64,000 nucleotides of DNA from Glandiceps talaboti (Eukaryota; Hemichordata; Enteropneusta; Spengelidae), in contig NC_135565.1 in NCBI RefSeq assembly GCF_964340395.1, positions 6,208,142-6,272,141 of the forward strand, written 5' to 3'. Under the pieces are notes generated by a model. It was not told the DNA's origin. It saw only the letters and a program-made list of their open reading frames with translations, and searched no databases. A program made the translations under genes and the position numbers. Of this stretch, positions 1 through 64,000 are shown in pieces. Positions within the stretch are counted from its first letter, which is position 1. Every line of letters begins with the position of its first letter.

Positions 1-877
1 TACAGTCTACAGTTAGTTTTACTAATTACCAGATTGGTATATTGTGTTCATGTATTAGAAGACATTTTAGTCACTACTTATTTTTACTGATCACCAGACT
101 GATACATTGTGTTCATATATAAGACATTTTAGTCACTACTTATTCTAAGTTTTTCAATGTTTTGGTTTCCAACAAAATAACCCAAAAATAAGTCTTTAGA
201 CTGAAATTTTCATGTTCATAGTATGAGACAGAGACCCTAGGCAGGAACCCTGATATACATGTATATTTGAAGGCCTTAGGCAGAATTTATGTTGTTACCG
301 CCACATATATATGTTTATGTTGATAATGCTATATAGGTAATGATGACTGGTGTCTTATCTAATAGACTTTACTTGTTTAGTTAAATATTGTATATTAGGG
401 CACTCAGAGATTGTCATTGAATGTCAGCAATGTTAATACTTAGATCTATGAATTCCATGGATGGCTGACAGTGACTATGTTTATTATCTGTAGTGCATTG
501 GTAAATACGATAGTAATTCCACTGATTGGAAAAGTTGTATGCCATAATACATTTCATGCTTATGGTAATGTGAAATAAAAATGCTGTTATTTCTCCTGTG
601 AATCAAGAAAAACATAATTTGGCAGCATTTCAGAAAGGAATTTTGTGTTGTTATGTGACTGATATAAGAATTGTCCCAAGTTTGACACAACTACATGCAT
701 TGCCATACATGTACATTGTATACATGTAGTCCCCTGACACATCCATGGTTTGACCAGCCACCCTAGATAATATGACAGCGCCCTCTAGAGTTGTAGAACA
801 GAAATGTCTAATTTGACCCAATTATTGACATGATGTCCACCTTTTTTGAACATATGACACTAATATAAACATTTATT

Positions 878-921
<44 letters not shown>

Positions 922-2230
922 TACTACACAGTCCTTACACTGTTACAGATATCAGTGCGAACACTACATTTACATCCAAGTATTTAGTAATTAGGTCTAG
1001 TATCTAGAGAGAATGCAAGATGAACTGTATTGATTTCATGGCTACTATGCACTTTACATAATTGGATGATAAGTGGACAATGACAGTGCAAACTGTGTTT
1101 TATCATTTTAATATGATGTTATATACCTACTGTGTTGATACACTTTTTAACAGGACAAAATTATTAAAACAACACTTTGTTACCTTGTGCTAATAGTTTG
1201 CTTTAGTTTATGAACTTTTGATGACACAATTATCACTCGATAAATAACATAGTGTGCAATATGAGGCTCATTGGTAATTTATCCCAAGTCTTACTTGTAT
1301 GATGGAATTAGATAGTGTTTCTTTTGGAGTTTGATGAGACTCGCCATGGGTTCTGCTTGTAGATTTAAAAAAAATGTATATTGTATACTCGGAAGGTAAA
1401 ATTTGCATATATATACCTACAATATGTATGCTGTGAAAATAACGACTGTGTGGGAGTGGACAAAAATGAAAACCTCAACTTGCAAAATGATCAATTTGTA
1501 ACATACAGTGTGAATGTATACTAGTATGTTACATGTACATGTATATTTTGTATAGTGTTCTGGTGAATGCTTTCTGTCTTGGCTGTACATCAAAGTGTTG
1601 ATTGACATTGGACAGTGCATGATGCAGTATGTACATGTATATCACATTGTCTGTAAATGACCTACAAAACATCTTCAGGGTCAAACACATACTTGGCACA
1701 TTCTGATCCATTTAACCGTTAGTAATTATCTCAACAGATGTACAGTAATAAAAGTGTCGTGACAGTGTAAGAGATGCTATCAATCTATACACCTACACAC
1801 ACAATATAACATGCGGGTTATAATATATGTGAGTAGGTTGCCTATAGGCTTGTAGTGTGGTTACTGAAAAAGATAAAGGTGAAAAATTTCAGAACTAAGA
1901 AAAAAAGCAGAAAAATGAGAATTGAAAAATGCACATTTTGTACTAATCTTTATTGATGATGACCAAAAGTGGTCAGTTGTAACTACTGAATTTGCTATTC
2001 TGATGAGGAATGTCGACGAAGACAGAACAAAAACTCAATGCTAAAAAACTTGTATTGCTTGTGTGTTATAACCGTAATGTAAATAATGTGTGATTAGAAT
2101 TGTCAATGTTAAAAAAATATTGTTATGTTGAACATGCATGTAATACATGTATATGATAGGTTACAAGGTAAAAATTCAGGTTTTGGTAAAAAAATTAATT
2201 GTATGTACATTTTGTTTTTTATATTTATAG
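1..2230. other. Upstream intron or 5' region, no exon recognised
   Basis: I searched for the conserved SBF N-terminus (MARLADY-like) and did not see it, so this is most likely the end of intron 1. It holds an imperfect direct repeat near the left edge (about 13-70 and 91-145), a (CA)n tract at about 880-919, and a dispersed repeat at 1966-2098 that recurs at about 4988-5118. Confidence 0.6.
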
Positions 2231-54694
<52,464 letters not shown>

Positions 54695-56600
54695 AATCAT
54701 GGTGCTATTAGTACATTGACTTTCCCTAAAGCTCAAAGATGGAGTAGTCCATCTAATATCACTGTCACAGGCTTCCCCCACTTTAGACAGGAGAGAGGGG
54801 GGTGGGTGGGAGCCGTCATATTATTATTTTATCTGTACATATCTTTACACAATACTACCGCATGGTGTGTTCTTCAAAGGACAAATATGGTGTATAACCT
54901 TTAACCCTTTGACCTATGACCTTTGCCCCTATTAGGTTGTACTGTTGACCTGTAGAGCCGTTGCTAGGTTGTAGCCTGTCAGTACGTTGTAGTCGCCAAG
55001 CTACTTCTGTAGAAGAAAAGACTTGTCATGGCAACGCCATGGACATAAGTGTTGCCATGGGAACACCATGGCCGAGTTTAATTTTAGAAGACGTTGCTAG
55101 GACAGTTTTATTTAAAAAACATTGATACTGTTTTAGTATAATAAATGTAGAGGTTACCTGTGCAAGGTTACAATTTGTCAAGAGAAATTTAAAAAAAACG
55201 GGGTGAAATTTGAAACTTTTTAAAAAAAAAAAATGGTCAAGATTTGAGTATAGACTTTTGTTGATGGTCGTCGTCATCAGAGGGAACACGTTAATATTAT
55301 CATTATTACATCATTGTAAATACTTTTTTGCATGTCTGTATGTAGTGAATCTCTTCATAAGTTATTACGTGTCACACATAAAAAAAAATGCCAAGGCTGA
55401 AGCTACGTGCAATGTTATATCAAAATTATAGAGATAGTCAAGTTTCTTGCTGAATTTTTCACAGTTTTTTTGTCAAAATATCGTTCGGTGAACTTTCATT
55501 TTCTTTTTGCAGCCATAGATGTGTAAAGAAATCATGGTATAGTTGACATCTTCAAATAATCCAAGCTGGTACACCTACCAATACAATGAACCAGTCCAGT
55601 CTTGTTTGAAATGTGGATCGTTGGATTTCATTATAGGGGGATTCCAAATTTTAAAATTGTATTCCCAGCCCTCAGTGATGCTATAGACTGGTACACCTAT
55701 AAATACAATGAACCACTCTAACCTTGTTTGAGTTGGATTTCATTATAGGGGAGAATTCAGATTTACAAAATGTAATCCTAGCTATCAGCTTTATGCTGTT
55801 ACACCTACAATACAATGAACCAGTCCAGCTTTGAATTGTTGATCAATTGAATTCATGGGGTGGGGGTTCATTTTTTTCAAAATGAAATACCTGCTATCAG
55901 CAGACGTTGAGCAATGCTATATGCTGTGACACCTTTAGTTATAATGAACTAGTCCAAACTTCTTTGAATTGTGGTACATTGGATCCAATTATGGGTAGGT
56001 CAAATATGCGATGTTTGACTTTTAAAAATGTCACAAATTATTAGAGAAACTCTATCATTAATGTTTTAACCCTTTAAAAAGAGAATTCTACTGTAATACT
56101 GTTAGTCTGACTCAACATATTTCAATTCTGTTTTCACATCAAAAAAATCGCAGCATTTTGTCAGAAGTCAAGAATCCTGTATGAAAATCACACACAAAAA
56201 AAGACTTCATTGATTTAGAGCAAGAAACAGTAAATTCAACACATTTTTGTAGAGCCTGTTCAGTCCAAATTTTTCCAGCAAAAGTTCCAGTTTTTTGTTA
56301 GTCTACTTGAATAGCATATGTAGGTTGTTGTAAATTTTGACGTAGGTGTTGTCGTAGACTTTTGTAGCCATTGTTACATTAGATATACATGGTTTGTGGG
56401 TCTGTATATTTTGTAAAAAAAAAAAACACAACTTCAGAAGCCCTGTCGCTTTGTTAAATGTATTTATTATTAGCTGTGTTGTTTGTACAGTTCTGTGTCC
56501 TTTTTGTGCGTATTTCAATTTTCCAGCTCGTCTATCTATCACCAAATTTTTCACCATCTTCAATAAAAAAATGGAGGAAAAAAAACCACACAGCAACACT
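54695..56600 (+). other. Probable 3' UTR of the SBF gene
   Basis: No further coding follows the stop. AATAAA hexamers lie at 55140-55145 and 56562-56567, the latter followed by A-rich sequence. Which is used cannot be told here. A loosely repeated phrase (acacctac-aatacaatgaacca) recurs at about 55570, 55690 and 55800. Confidence 0.5.
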
Positions 56601-59530
56601 CTTTAGCAAACTACATGTAATGGTCCATCAGTGAAATATATATTTAAAAAAATGAATTTCTTGAAGGTGATTCAAAGTTAAGGATGTCACTTACAAAACA
56701 TATTCCACTTTTGAATATTAAGTGTTTTTTAAAGTCTCGGCCAATCAGTGTCTGGATTAGTAGTCATGTGGTTCTTTATAAGCGAATGACAGTCTCTTTA
56801 TCACGATCATGTGACTACATGCAAATAATTCTATGAAATTTCACATCATTTGATCACATGTAAGTTTTATTTTTCCATTCAAGGGATGTTAGTCAGAAAA
56901 AAAATGTAAATGTGTTAGCGCATGCAGCGCCGGCTCTCTAGCGCCCTCAACGACAGTAGTACTATGCCAGATGGCAAGTTAATAACGTATGGACGTGTAA
57001 TATTAGAGGAAATATTGGTATTTAGTCCACAATGCTTCACATTTTCTGCACTAGATTCATTTGTTGGCCGTTTTTAAAATAATGTAAAGCAGTACCAATA
57101 TATTTTTATCCCTTATTTATTGTTGTGATTTGAACAGCTGATACGCCAGTCGATATACATGATTTCACGTCCTCAATATCCTAGACTGACAAGAAATGAT
57201 CTCTTTCTTTACTAATACTATAGAATTTCAGTGGATGTCAGTCCCTGTGGACATTTTTAAAGATAATAGAGAAAGGTTAAATGTGTTTTATTAGAAACTA
57301 GGAGTATATGGCAATGGTGAACAGAACAAAAAATGCTGAAAATTGTGAAATGATTACATTGCTCATTAAGTCCAATATATTATCTCCCAGTATGACCCCA
57401 ACAGCTTGTCAGCTATAGAGGGCGCTCTTTACTTTCTTTCACCAACTATTAGGAATATCCCTCTGGTACTGAGATTTCACTATCTTAACCAAGGAGCCAC
57501 AGATCAATGCAAAAGACAGTAGAAGTGGGGAGGGGGCCTTTTGTCATTTTAAATAAAATTTTGGGGGAGTCCAGAGAAAGCAAAGTGCTCCATGCAATCA
57601 TTATGTCCTGATTAATTATTGTTTTTCAAAATTGTAGAAGCAAATTGAGAGTGGAACGTACCCCTTGCCAACCACTCGTCATACACTTAATTGCCAGCTG
57701 TTGGGGGACACAGTCCATTATTCATCAACTACTTTTACACACTAATCTGTTTGAGAGCCATGGATGCACATTTCACAAAATTGCACTCTTACATCCCTTC
57801 CACTATCTGTTGCCATAGAAACCAAGTAGTGCTTTAATATAGTACCAAACTGTGATAGACAATACTAGTAGTTGAGGTCTAAACAAACACAAAAATAATA
57901 CTAATTACTAGTTTTCATGAAATGTAATTAGCAATCACAAAATATTCAGTCAATTGGAGTAAATAAAGTTCATACAAACAACTACCAGCTTTCATGAAAC
58001 ACATCGGAAATGAAAAAGCACAAAATATTCACTAAATTGGAGCAAATAAGTCTGTACATTTACCAGCTTTCATGAAATGTAACAAATTCAGAAATTAACT
58101 ATCACAAATCATTCAATAAATTTGAGGAAACAAATCCCACACCAGCATACAAGGCTAAGCAACCTGTTTAGAATGAATTTATTCAGAAATGAACTATCAC
58201 AGATTATTCTGTAACCATGGATACAATGTTCAGCAAACTAATTATTCCGTTACTATGGTTACAGTGGTCAGCAAACTATCCCATAATTAATAATGTTGGT
58301 TGCTGTCTTTCAATAGTATGTCAGGAACATTTAGGTTACTATGGCGATGGCGATTTCTGTGTTATTTGCATATTGCTATTAAGGATCATGTCTGCCAGGT
58401 TCTGTGTAATTTTATAATTTTATTCAAAAAGTTTTTGTTTCATTTTTATGTAAATACAAAGTTAATCTAATGGAGAATTGCTCATTAAAACTAGACACAT
58501 GTTTTAAAAAAAAGTGCTGTGTTGTGTTGTGTTGTTTTAATATTTTAACACAGCTGAACTTGTGGTTCTGTAATGTCATGGGTATGGTGTTGTGTGTGTG
58601 CGTATGTATGTTTGTATGTATGTATGTATGTATGTATGTATGTATGCATGTGTGTGTGCATGTCTGTACATGTATATATGTGTGTGTGTATGTATGTATG
58701 TATCATACTGTGTGTGTGTGTGTGTGGTGACTTAAAATCCACTTCAATATGCTTTATTCCCATTTATTATAAAAAAAAAAAAGAATGTATACTTTGGCCA
58801 CCAGGAGTGCTGTTATATAAAAGTTGAGTACTTTTAATTAAAAGCATACTTGAATTTGTGGTTTAGTAGTGCTATACATAGTGTGTGTCTGTGTGTCGAT
58901 TCACAATCCAATTGGCAAATAGGCCAAGTTGAAATTGTCAAAAATACAAAACATTGTATAGTTTGGCAACTAGAAGCACAGTTCGGAAGCAGCTATTGAA
59001 CCAGAAGTGATAGTTGAGTACTGTTATTATGGTTATGGATGTACATATATGTTAACAACACAAACAATTCACTCATCAGCAAATATCAGTCATCATAAAG
59101 ACAAAAGATTATATAATTTGGTCACTAGGAGTGCTGTTCAGAAGCTGTTGACCAAACATGAGGGTCATGACAGTCACGTACTGTTATTCGTACAAGCACA
59201 ACTGAACTTGTATTTCTGGAGTGGTACACATGGCTAAGGGTGTGTGTGTGTAGCCCTGTGTTGACACAAATAATCCACTCGTCAATTACCAGATATCAAA
59301 AAATACAAGATTATGGGATATGAAAGGTATGAAGACTGTTTTTTCTGTTGTAACCATTACTATGGCCATTTAATTGGGGAGTACACAGCATCAAAAATAG
59401 GTCATTACCCTTTGTATTACTGGAGGATCATCAGATACCCTATCTCTCTCTCTCCCTCTCTCTCTCTCTCTCCCTCTCTCTCTCTTTCTCTATCTCTCTC
59501 TCTCTCTCCCTCTCTCTCTATCTCTCTCTC

Positions 59531-59598
<68 letters not shown>

Positions 59599-62500
59599 TC
59601 TGTGTGCGTGATGAAGTCACCAGGCTCCAATCGAATTAAAATACAATTAACTGTTGCTTGCAGTTTAAAATTTAACAGAATGTTTTGTTAAGCTACACAC
59701 ATACATTTGACTAGACATATGAGATCGAGATCAAAGCCAAAGATAGCTTCTAGACTACATGTCATACAACTTGCATACAGATCAGGGAAGGCTAATATTA
59801 TATGGTAAAACTCACACACTTAACAGTGGTGGCTTGCTTACTACAGCCAATTTCATCTAACTTTTCCTAAATAGTTTGTTTTTATTGTATTGTATTGTAT
59901 TGTATTGTATTGTATTGTATTGTATTGTATTGTATTGTATTATATTGGATTGTATTGTGTCACAAATACAATTCAATATTGTTATAAGGACAGCACTTGA
60001 GACATGCTGACTCTTTCCAAATGAAAACAAATTACAAATTGGTACTACTGAAGTCACTCAAGTCTGGTGTCTGTGAAGTTTTGTTCCTTACACTCATTGT
60101 CAGAATGCATATAATTATCGCACATGATGGCAAATTAATTACATACAAACTGTGATGTGTACTACGTTTCAATAGATTAATAAAGTAACCTTTGAGATGT
60201 CATGTCCACAGACAGACAGACACACACACAGACAGACAGACAGACAAAAGCATAACATAGCCTTCCTTACAGAAAGTAAAAGTACATCTGTGACATACAT
60301 TATTTTGGCAAGGCTCAGATGAAAGTGGTTGTATGTATTTCACGAAGGGTGCCACCACTGGTCAGCATGTGGTTATATTTTATTCAATCAAAAGACATTC
60401 AAATGAATGATTATGCAGCACTACTTGTTAATTCTAAAGAAGTTTAAAAAATCATTAAATATTAGCCAAAAAATATACATTTATGTAATAATCAGTAAAA
60501 TATACAACAAAATAAAATTCCTGGACAGTTTGCCCTTGGTGGTAACAAGATAAAATGAGTTTGGAAGATGTTTTCCACATTGCAAAGGAATTTTGCAAAT
60601 GAATATGACTCCATTTTTTTGTGTGAAAAATCATTGAACAAAAGACAAAATAGAGAAAAGTAGACATTTCCAGACATATTTTCAACAAGTTAAGACACAA
60701 ATTCAAATGACAATTGTGGAGTGTAGTAGGTTGCATAAATAGGTGATAGATAGTGCCAGTGGATTCATGATACCTTACAAAAACTGAATCTATTGTTGTA
60801 CGATCTGGTAAATTACTGTACTCATGTGAGTGATATAAAGTGTCTTCGTAGCTACCATATAATCACCCTGTAATTAGTGTATATATTGGAAGGCCCCAAA
60901 ATGTGCACTGTAAGATTACAGAAGTCATCAGAAACGTGAGTACAAATAAACCAATGTCTATTCAATAGCTTATGTATCAACCTATCACAACAGCAGTTTT
61001 AGTTTGTGGCTATCTTCGTATTAAAGTCGAAACCTCAATTGCCAATGTTGTATCAACATATACAATAGTTTCAGTTTGTGGCTATCTTCGTATTAAAGTT
61101 GGAACCTTAATTGCCAATGTTGTATCAACCTCTCATAAGAATAGTTCTAGTTTGTGTCTATCCCAGCAAAACGAGAGCTCGATTGCCAGAGTAGTAATGT
61201 AAACACTGAAGGTTTCCACAAATGTAAACTAAATGTCTACTACTTCAATAAAACACTACATTGGTCTTAACTGAAACTCTATAGTCACTCTGGTTTGCTA
61301 GTAACTACATATTTATCTGTGTTAAATTCACCATAGACTGAATAGAGAGTGTCATCATGTCAATGTTCATTGATACAACAGTGGCAAATGAGGTTTCGGC
61401 TTACTAATATCACCACAAACTAAACCAACTAAACCTATTGCTGCAATACTTTGTTATTAACTATTGAATTGATGTAGGTTTGATTGTACTCACAGTAGGG
61501 TGGCATATCTTATGACTTCCATCATCTTACAGTGCACATTTTTGGGACTTCAAATATTTACATTATCTTGATTATATCTAGACGACAAAGGCACTACTAT
61601 CACTCACTTCTGTAATCTACCACATCAAACAATAGTTTTAGTTTGTGTCTATCTCAGTAAGCTGAATCCTTGGTTTCTGCTGTAGTATATTGTACTACCA
61701 AAACAGAGTGACTACAGAGTTTCAATTACGCAGCAAGTTGTATTTTACATCTTACACAACATTTTCTGTTACAAATTACATACAAACAAAATACAGACAC
61801 CGACCACACACACACACGCATGAAATATTACATTTCATCTCACTGTGAATAGAAATAAACAGTTTTGTGTTTGAATCTTCCATGTTTCATCTGTAAGAGA
61901 TGTTGATTTCTGTTCAGTGACATATTATGTATCATTTCATAAGCTTGCATACCTTTCAGTGTCTGTATTGTGTGTTTCATGTAATTTCTAACAAAAAATG
62001 TTGAGTGAGACATAAAAAAACATCGGCTACCTATCTGACACTCTATAGTCACTATAATTTGCTAGTAAGTACATATTTATCTTGGTTATAATTCACAATA
62101 CAAAATACCACACATGATAATTAACCTACAGAATTTTTTTTGACACACCATTCTCCATTAGGATTATAATTTGAATGAGATTACCAGTTGTCTGGCTGAG
62201 GTATAGAAAAAATTGGTCCAGAACAATAGAATGATCCACAGATAAGATTACATTGATGTGACAACATGGGATTGAATCCCAGGCCTTTAAAAGGGAATGA
62301 CACTCCTGGATATAACGATATTTTTCATAAACTATGGGTCCTGGAGGGTTACTTCATGATTTCACATTGCATTGGATATTAATGATTCCTAAGTGCTTAT
62401 TTCCTTCAGATAAAGACATGAATATGCATTGTTCATCTAATACATATTCATATCTGCTAAGACCCATGAAGAAGTGGTGCACCAGTGAAATAACAATAAA

Positions 62501-63490
62501 GGTGTAGAAGAGTGTACATGTGGTGTTTCTTGACAACCGAGCAAACTTTATGTGATGTGAATTTTATGAAATGTCTATCAAGAACCCAACGTTTATGAAA
62601 ATTCCTTTATTTCCTGGAGTGGCGTAACCCTTTAACAAAAAAATTAGATTTACAAACAAAGAGTTTGGTCACAGAGTCTGCATAGTAGGATTGAAATAAA
62701 CATATCTTTCTTTGGTCAATATTTTAGAAAACATTACTGCAGAAACATTTCAGGACTTGTGTTTCTAATATTTCTGTTAAAATTTGTGGCAAAAACTGTA
62801 TTTCTTGCATTTGACTAAATTTATGTATTTAGACAGATTGTATATGAGGCTGATAACCAACTGCAATGAGAGATTTGAATATAGTTTTCACTAATATTTG
62901 CATTTGCTGTGGCGTATCTATGTTCAGTCATTTTTAAATAATGACTTTTTGTACACGTTGGTTATTGAAGGTATACGACAGAACCCCATGATGCGCTAGT
63001 GCAAGTGTGGCTTACTCAGGATATATATATACATGCACGTGTGCTTTTAGTGTTCTCTGTGGCAGTACTTTCACAAGTGTAGTGAATGAAAATGCAGCAG
63101 AAAACACTACAAGCACAAGTGCAAATACCGGAGTACCAACACTGACACTCAAACGACATGGGGCTCTGTTATTATTACATATTTTATCTGAAATTACACT
63201 ATGCGATTATGTGCTTTTGTGTAGAAAGAATGATCACATCCTCATTTGCTTAAATACGATTTGCATGCAGTAACAAATAATGTTTTCGGTATTGCACTGC
63301 AGTGAAAATACCACTAGTATTAAAGCATGTTGACCGGTGCAAGTAATCTCTCGTACATATGTAAAAATAAGGCATACTAGCAAATCCCAACCTGGGTTAC
63401 CATGGTTACCATTGACAGCATTTTTCTACTTCTATCTACACTTTCACTTATTTTGAAAAGACTTTGGCTTTATCTGAGAATAGAGTCTTT
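56601..63490. other. Downstream intergenic or UTR DNA, no gene supported
   Basis: AT-rich with short open frames that resemble nothing. Contains (TATG)n/(TG)n at about 58590-58730, a (CT)n tract at 59441-59594, (TTGTA)n at 59880-59955 and (CAGA)n near 60210-60245. A ~60-bp phrase, agtttgtggctatcttcgta plus ttaaagt, recurs at about 61000, 61070 and degraded at 61145 and 61640. Confidence 0.7.
59441..59594. repeat. (CT)n microsatellite
   Basis: About 150 bp of ct dinucleotides with occasional ccc, tttc, tatc and gctc interruptions. Confidence 0.97.
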
Positions 63491-63494
63491 ACTT

Positions 63495-63847
63495 TTAAAG
63501 TGGCCATATAGATTAGAATTTGGTATTTATTTTGGAATTTCAATTTATAAAACAACTTTACTATGTTTTTCTACTTGAAAAAAAGCAATGTGAAATAACA
63601 TATACCAAGTCTTTGGTTATAAATAGTTCAATAAATTACAAAAAAAAAGATACTTAAAAGTGTGAAAAGTTTGTTATTGTACGTACAACAACAAACATTT
63701 TTACAAATTTTTGTAATGCTTTGCAATTTATTGAATTACAAACAAGGATTTGGAATGTTATTTTACATTGCTTTTTTTTCAAATAGAAAAACAGAGTAAA
63801 TTGGTTCAAAATAAATACCTAACTCTAATCCATATGTCCACTATAAA
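63495..63847. mobile_element. Foldback MITE copy 3 (~350 bp)
   Basis: Same architecture as 42088-42442: left end ttaaagtggccatatagatt, centre tgttattgtacgtacaacaa, right end ctaatccatatgtccacta. More diverged than copy 2. Confidence 0.85.
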
Positions 63848-64000
63848 AGACTGAATTTCAAAAGTTATCACATCGATTGCAACCATGAAGTGTTTCTCTA
63901 CTCCGATTCCTACGCCTGCATTTTTTTGGCAAAATATGAATCATCTCCCTGATTTTTGTTTTAATTTGCTCTAAAATGCACTCCATCTTTTAAAATGCCA

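Noticed and set aside
1-2230. First exon with the initiator Met
   Set aside because: No sequence resembling the conserved SBF N-terminus was found; the start must lie further upstream.
63007-63273. 88-codon plus-strand frame downstream of the gene
   Set aside because: No recognisable family, composition like the surrounding intergenic DNA, and no neighbouring exons. It could be real, but the sequence does not support it.

Overview
This 64 kb window is AT-rich animal nuclear DNA. I can support one large protein-coding gene on the + strand, with GT-AG introns, many simple repeats and long minisatellites. Its reading frame continues across 38 confident exons (numbered E1-E38 here) from 2231 to a stop at 54692-54694. 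They encode about 1,988 residues. The start codon and first exon lie outside the window or were not found. The product is a SET-binding factor / myotubularin-related pseudophosphatase, the single invertebrate counterpart of vertebrate SBF1 (MTMR5) and SBF2 (MTMR13). Domain order is uDENN-cDENN-dDENN (E1-E9), SBF2-type region (E12-E17), PH-GRAM (E18-E22), inactive myotubularin-like domain (E23-E32), C1 zinc finger (E34-E35) and C-terminal PH domain (E36-E38). A marine invertebrate is likely. I think a deuterostome such as a lancelet or acorn worm is plausible, but the window does not settle it.

Layout: 1-2230 is the end of an upstream intron or 5' region. 2231-26158 carries E1-E22. 26159-38631 is a 12.5 kb intron with four possible small cassette exons, a 2.8 kb satellite of 32-bp units, a foldback MITE and a cluster of CTCF-like motifs. 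38632-54694 carries E23-E38. From 54695 there is probable 3' UTR, then microsatellites, dispersed repeats and another MITE copy, with no second gene that I can support.

The most striking structure is not a gene. At least ten exon-intron boundaries of this gene have been tandemly amplified. On the donor side (E7, E8, E13, E14, E19, E31) the unit is the last bases of the exon plus the first bases of the intron, and the array runs into the downstream intron. On the acceptor side (E8, E20, E29, E31, E32, with a one-copy relic at E35) the unit is the end of the intron plus the first bases of the exon, and the array fills the upstream intron. The largest has 100 copies of the E14 donor at an exact 76-bp spacing. 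Others have 30 copies of the E7 donor at exactly 49 bp and 43 copies of the E32 acceptor at mostly 53 bp. These junction minisatellites occupy roughly 14 kb. In most of them, use of an extra site would hit an early stop codon or shift frame. The arrays facing each other across the E19-E20 intron are different: periods of 21 and 75 bp, open reading frame throughout, so any extra site used would insert whole codons into the GRAM domain. I have an unverified recollection that minisatellites crossing exon-intron boundaries were reported in amphioxus genes. If so the class is known, but this density and these copy numbers in one gene still deserve study.
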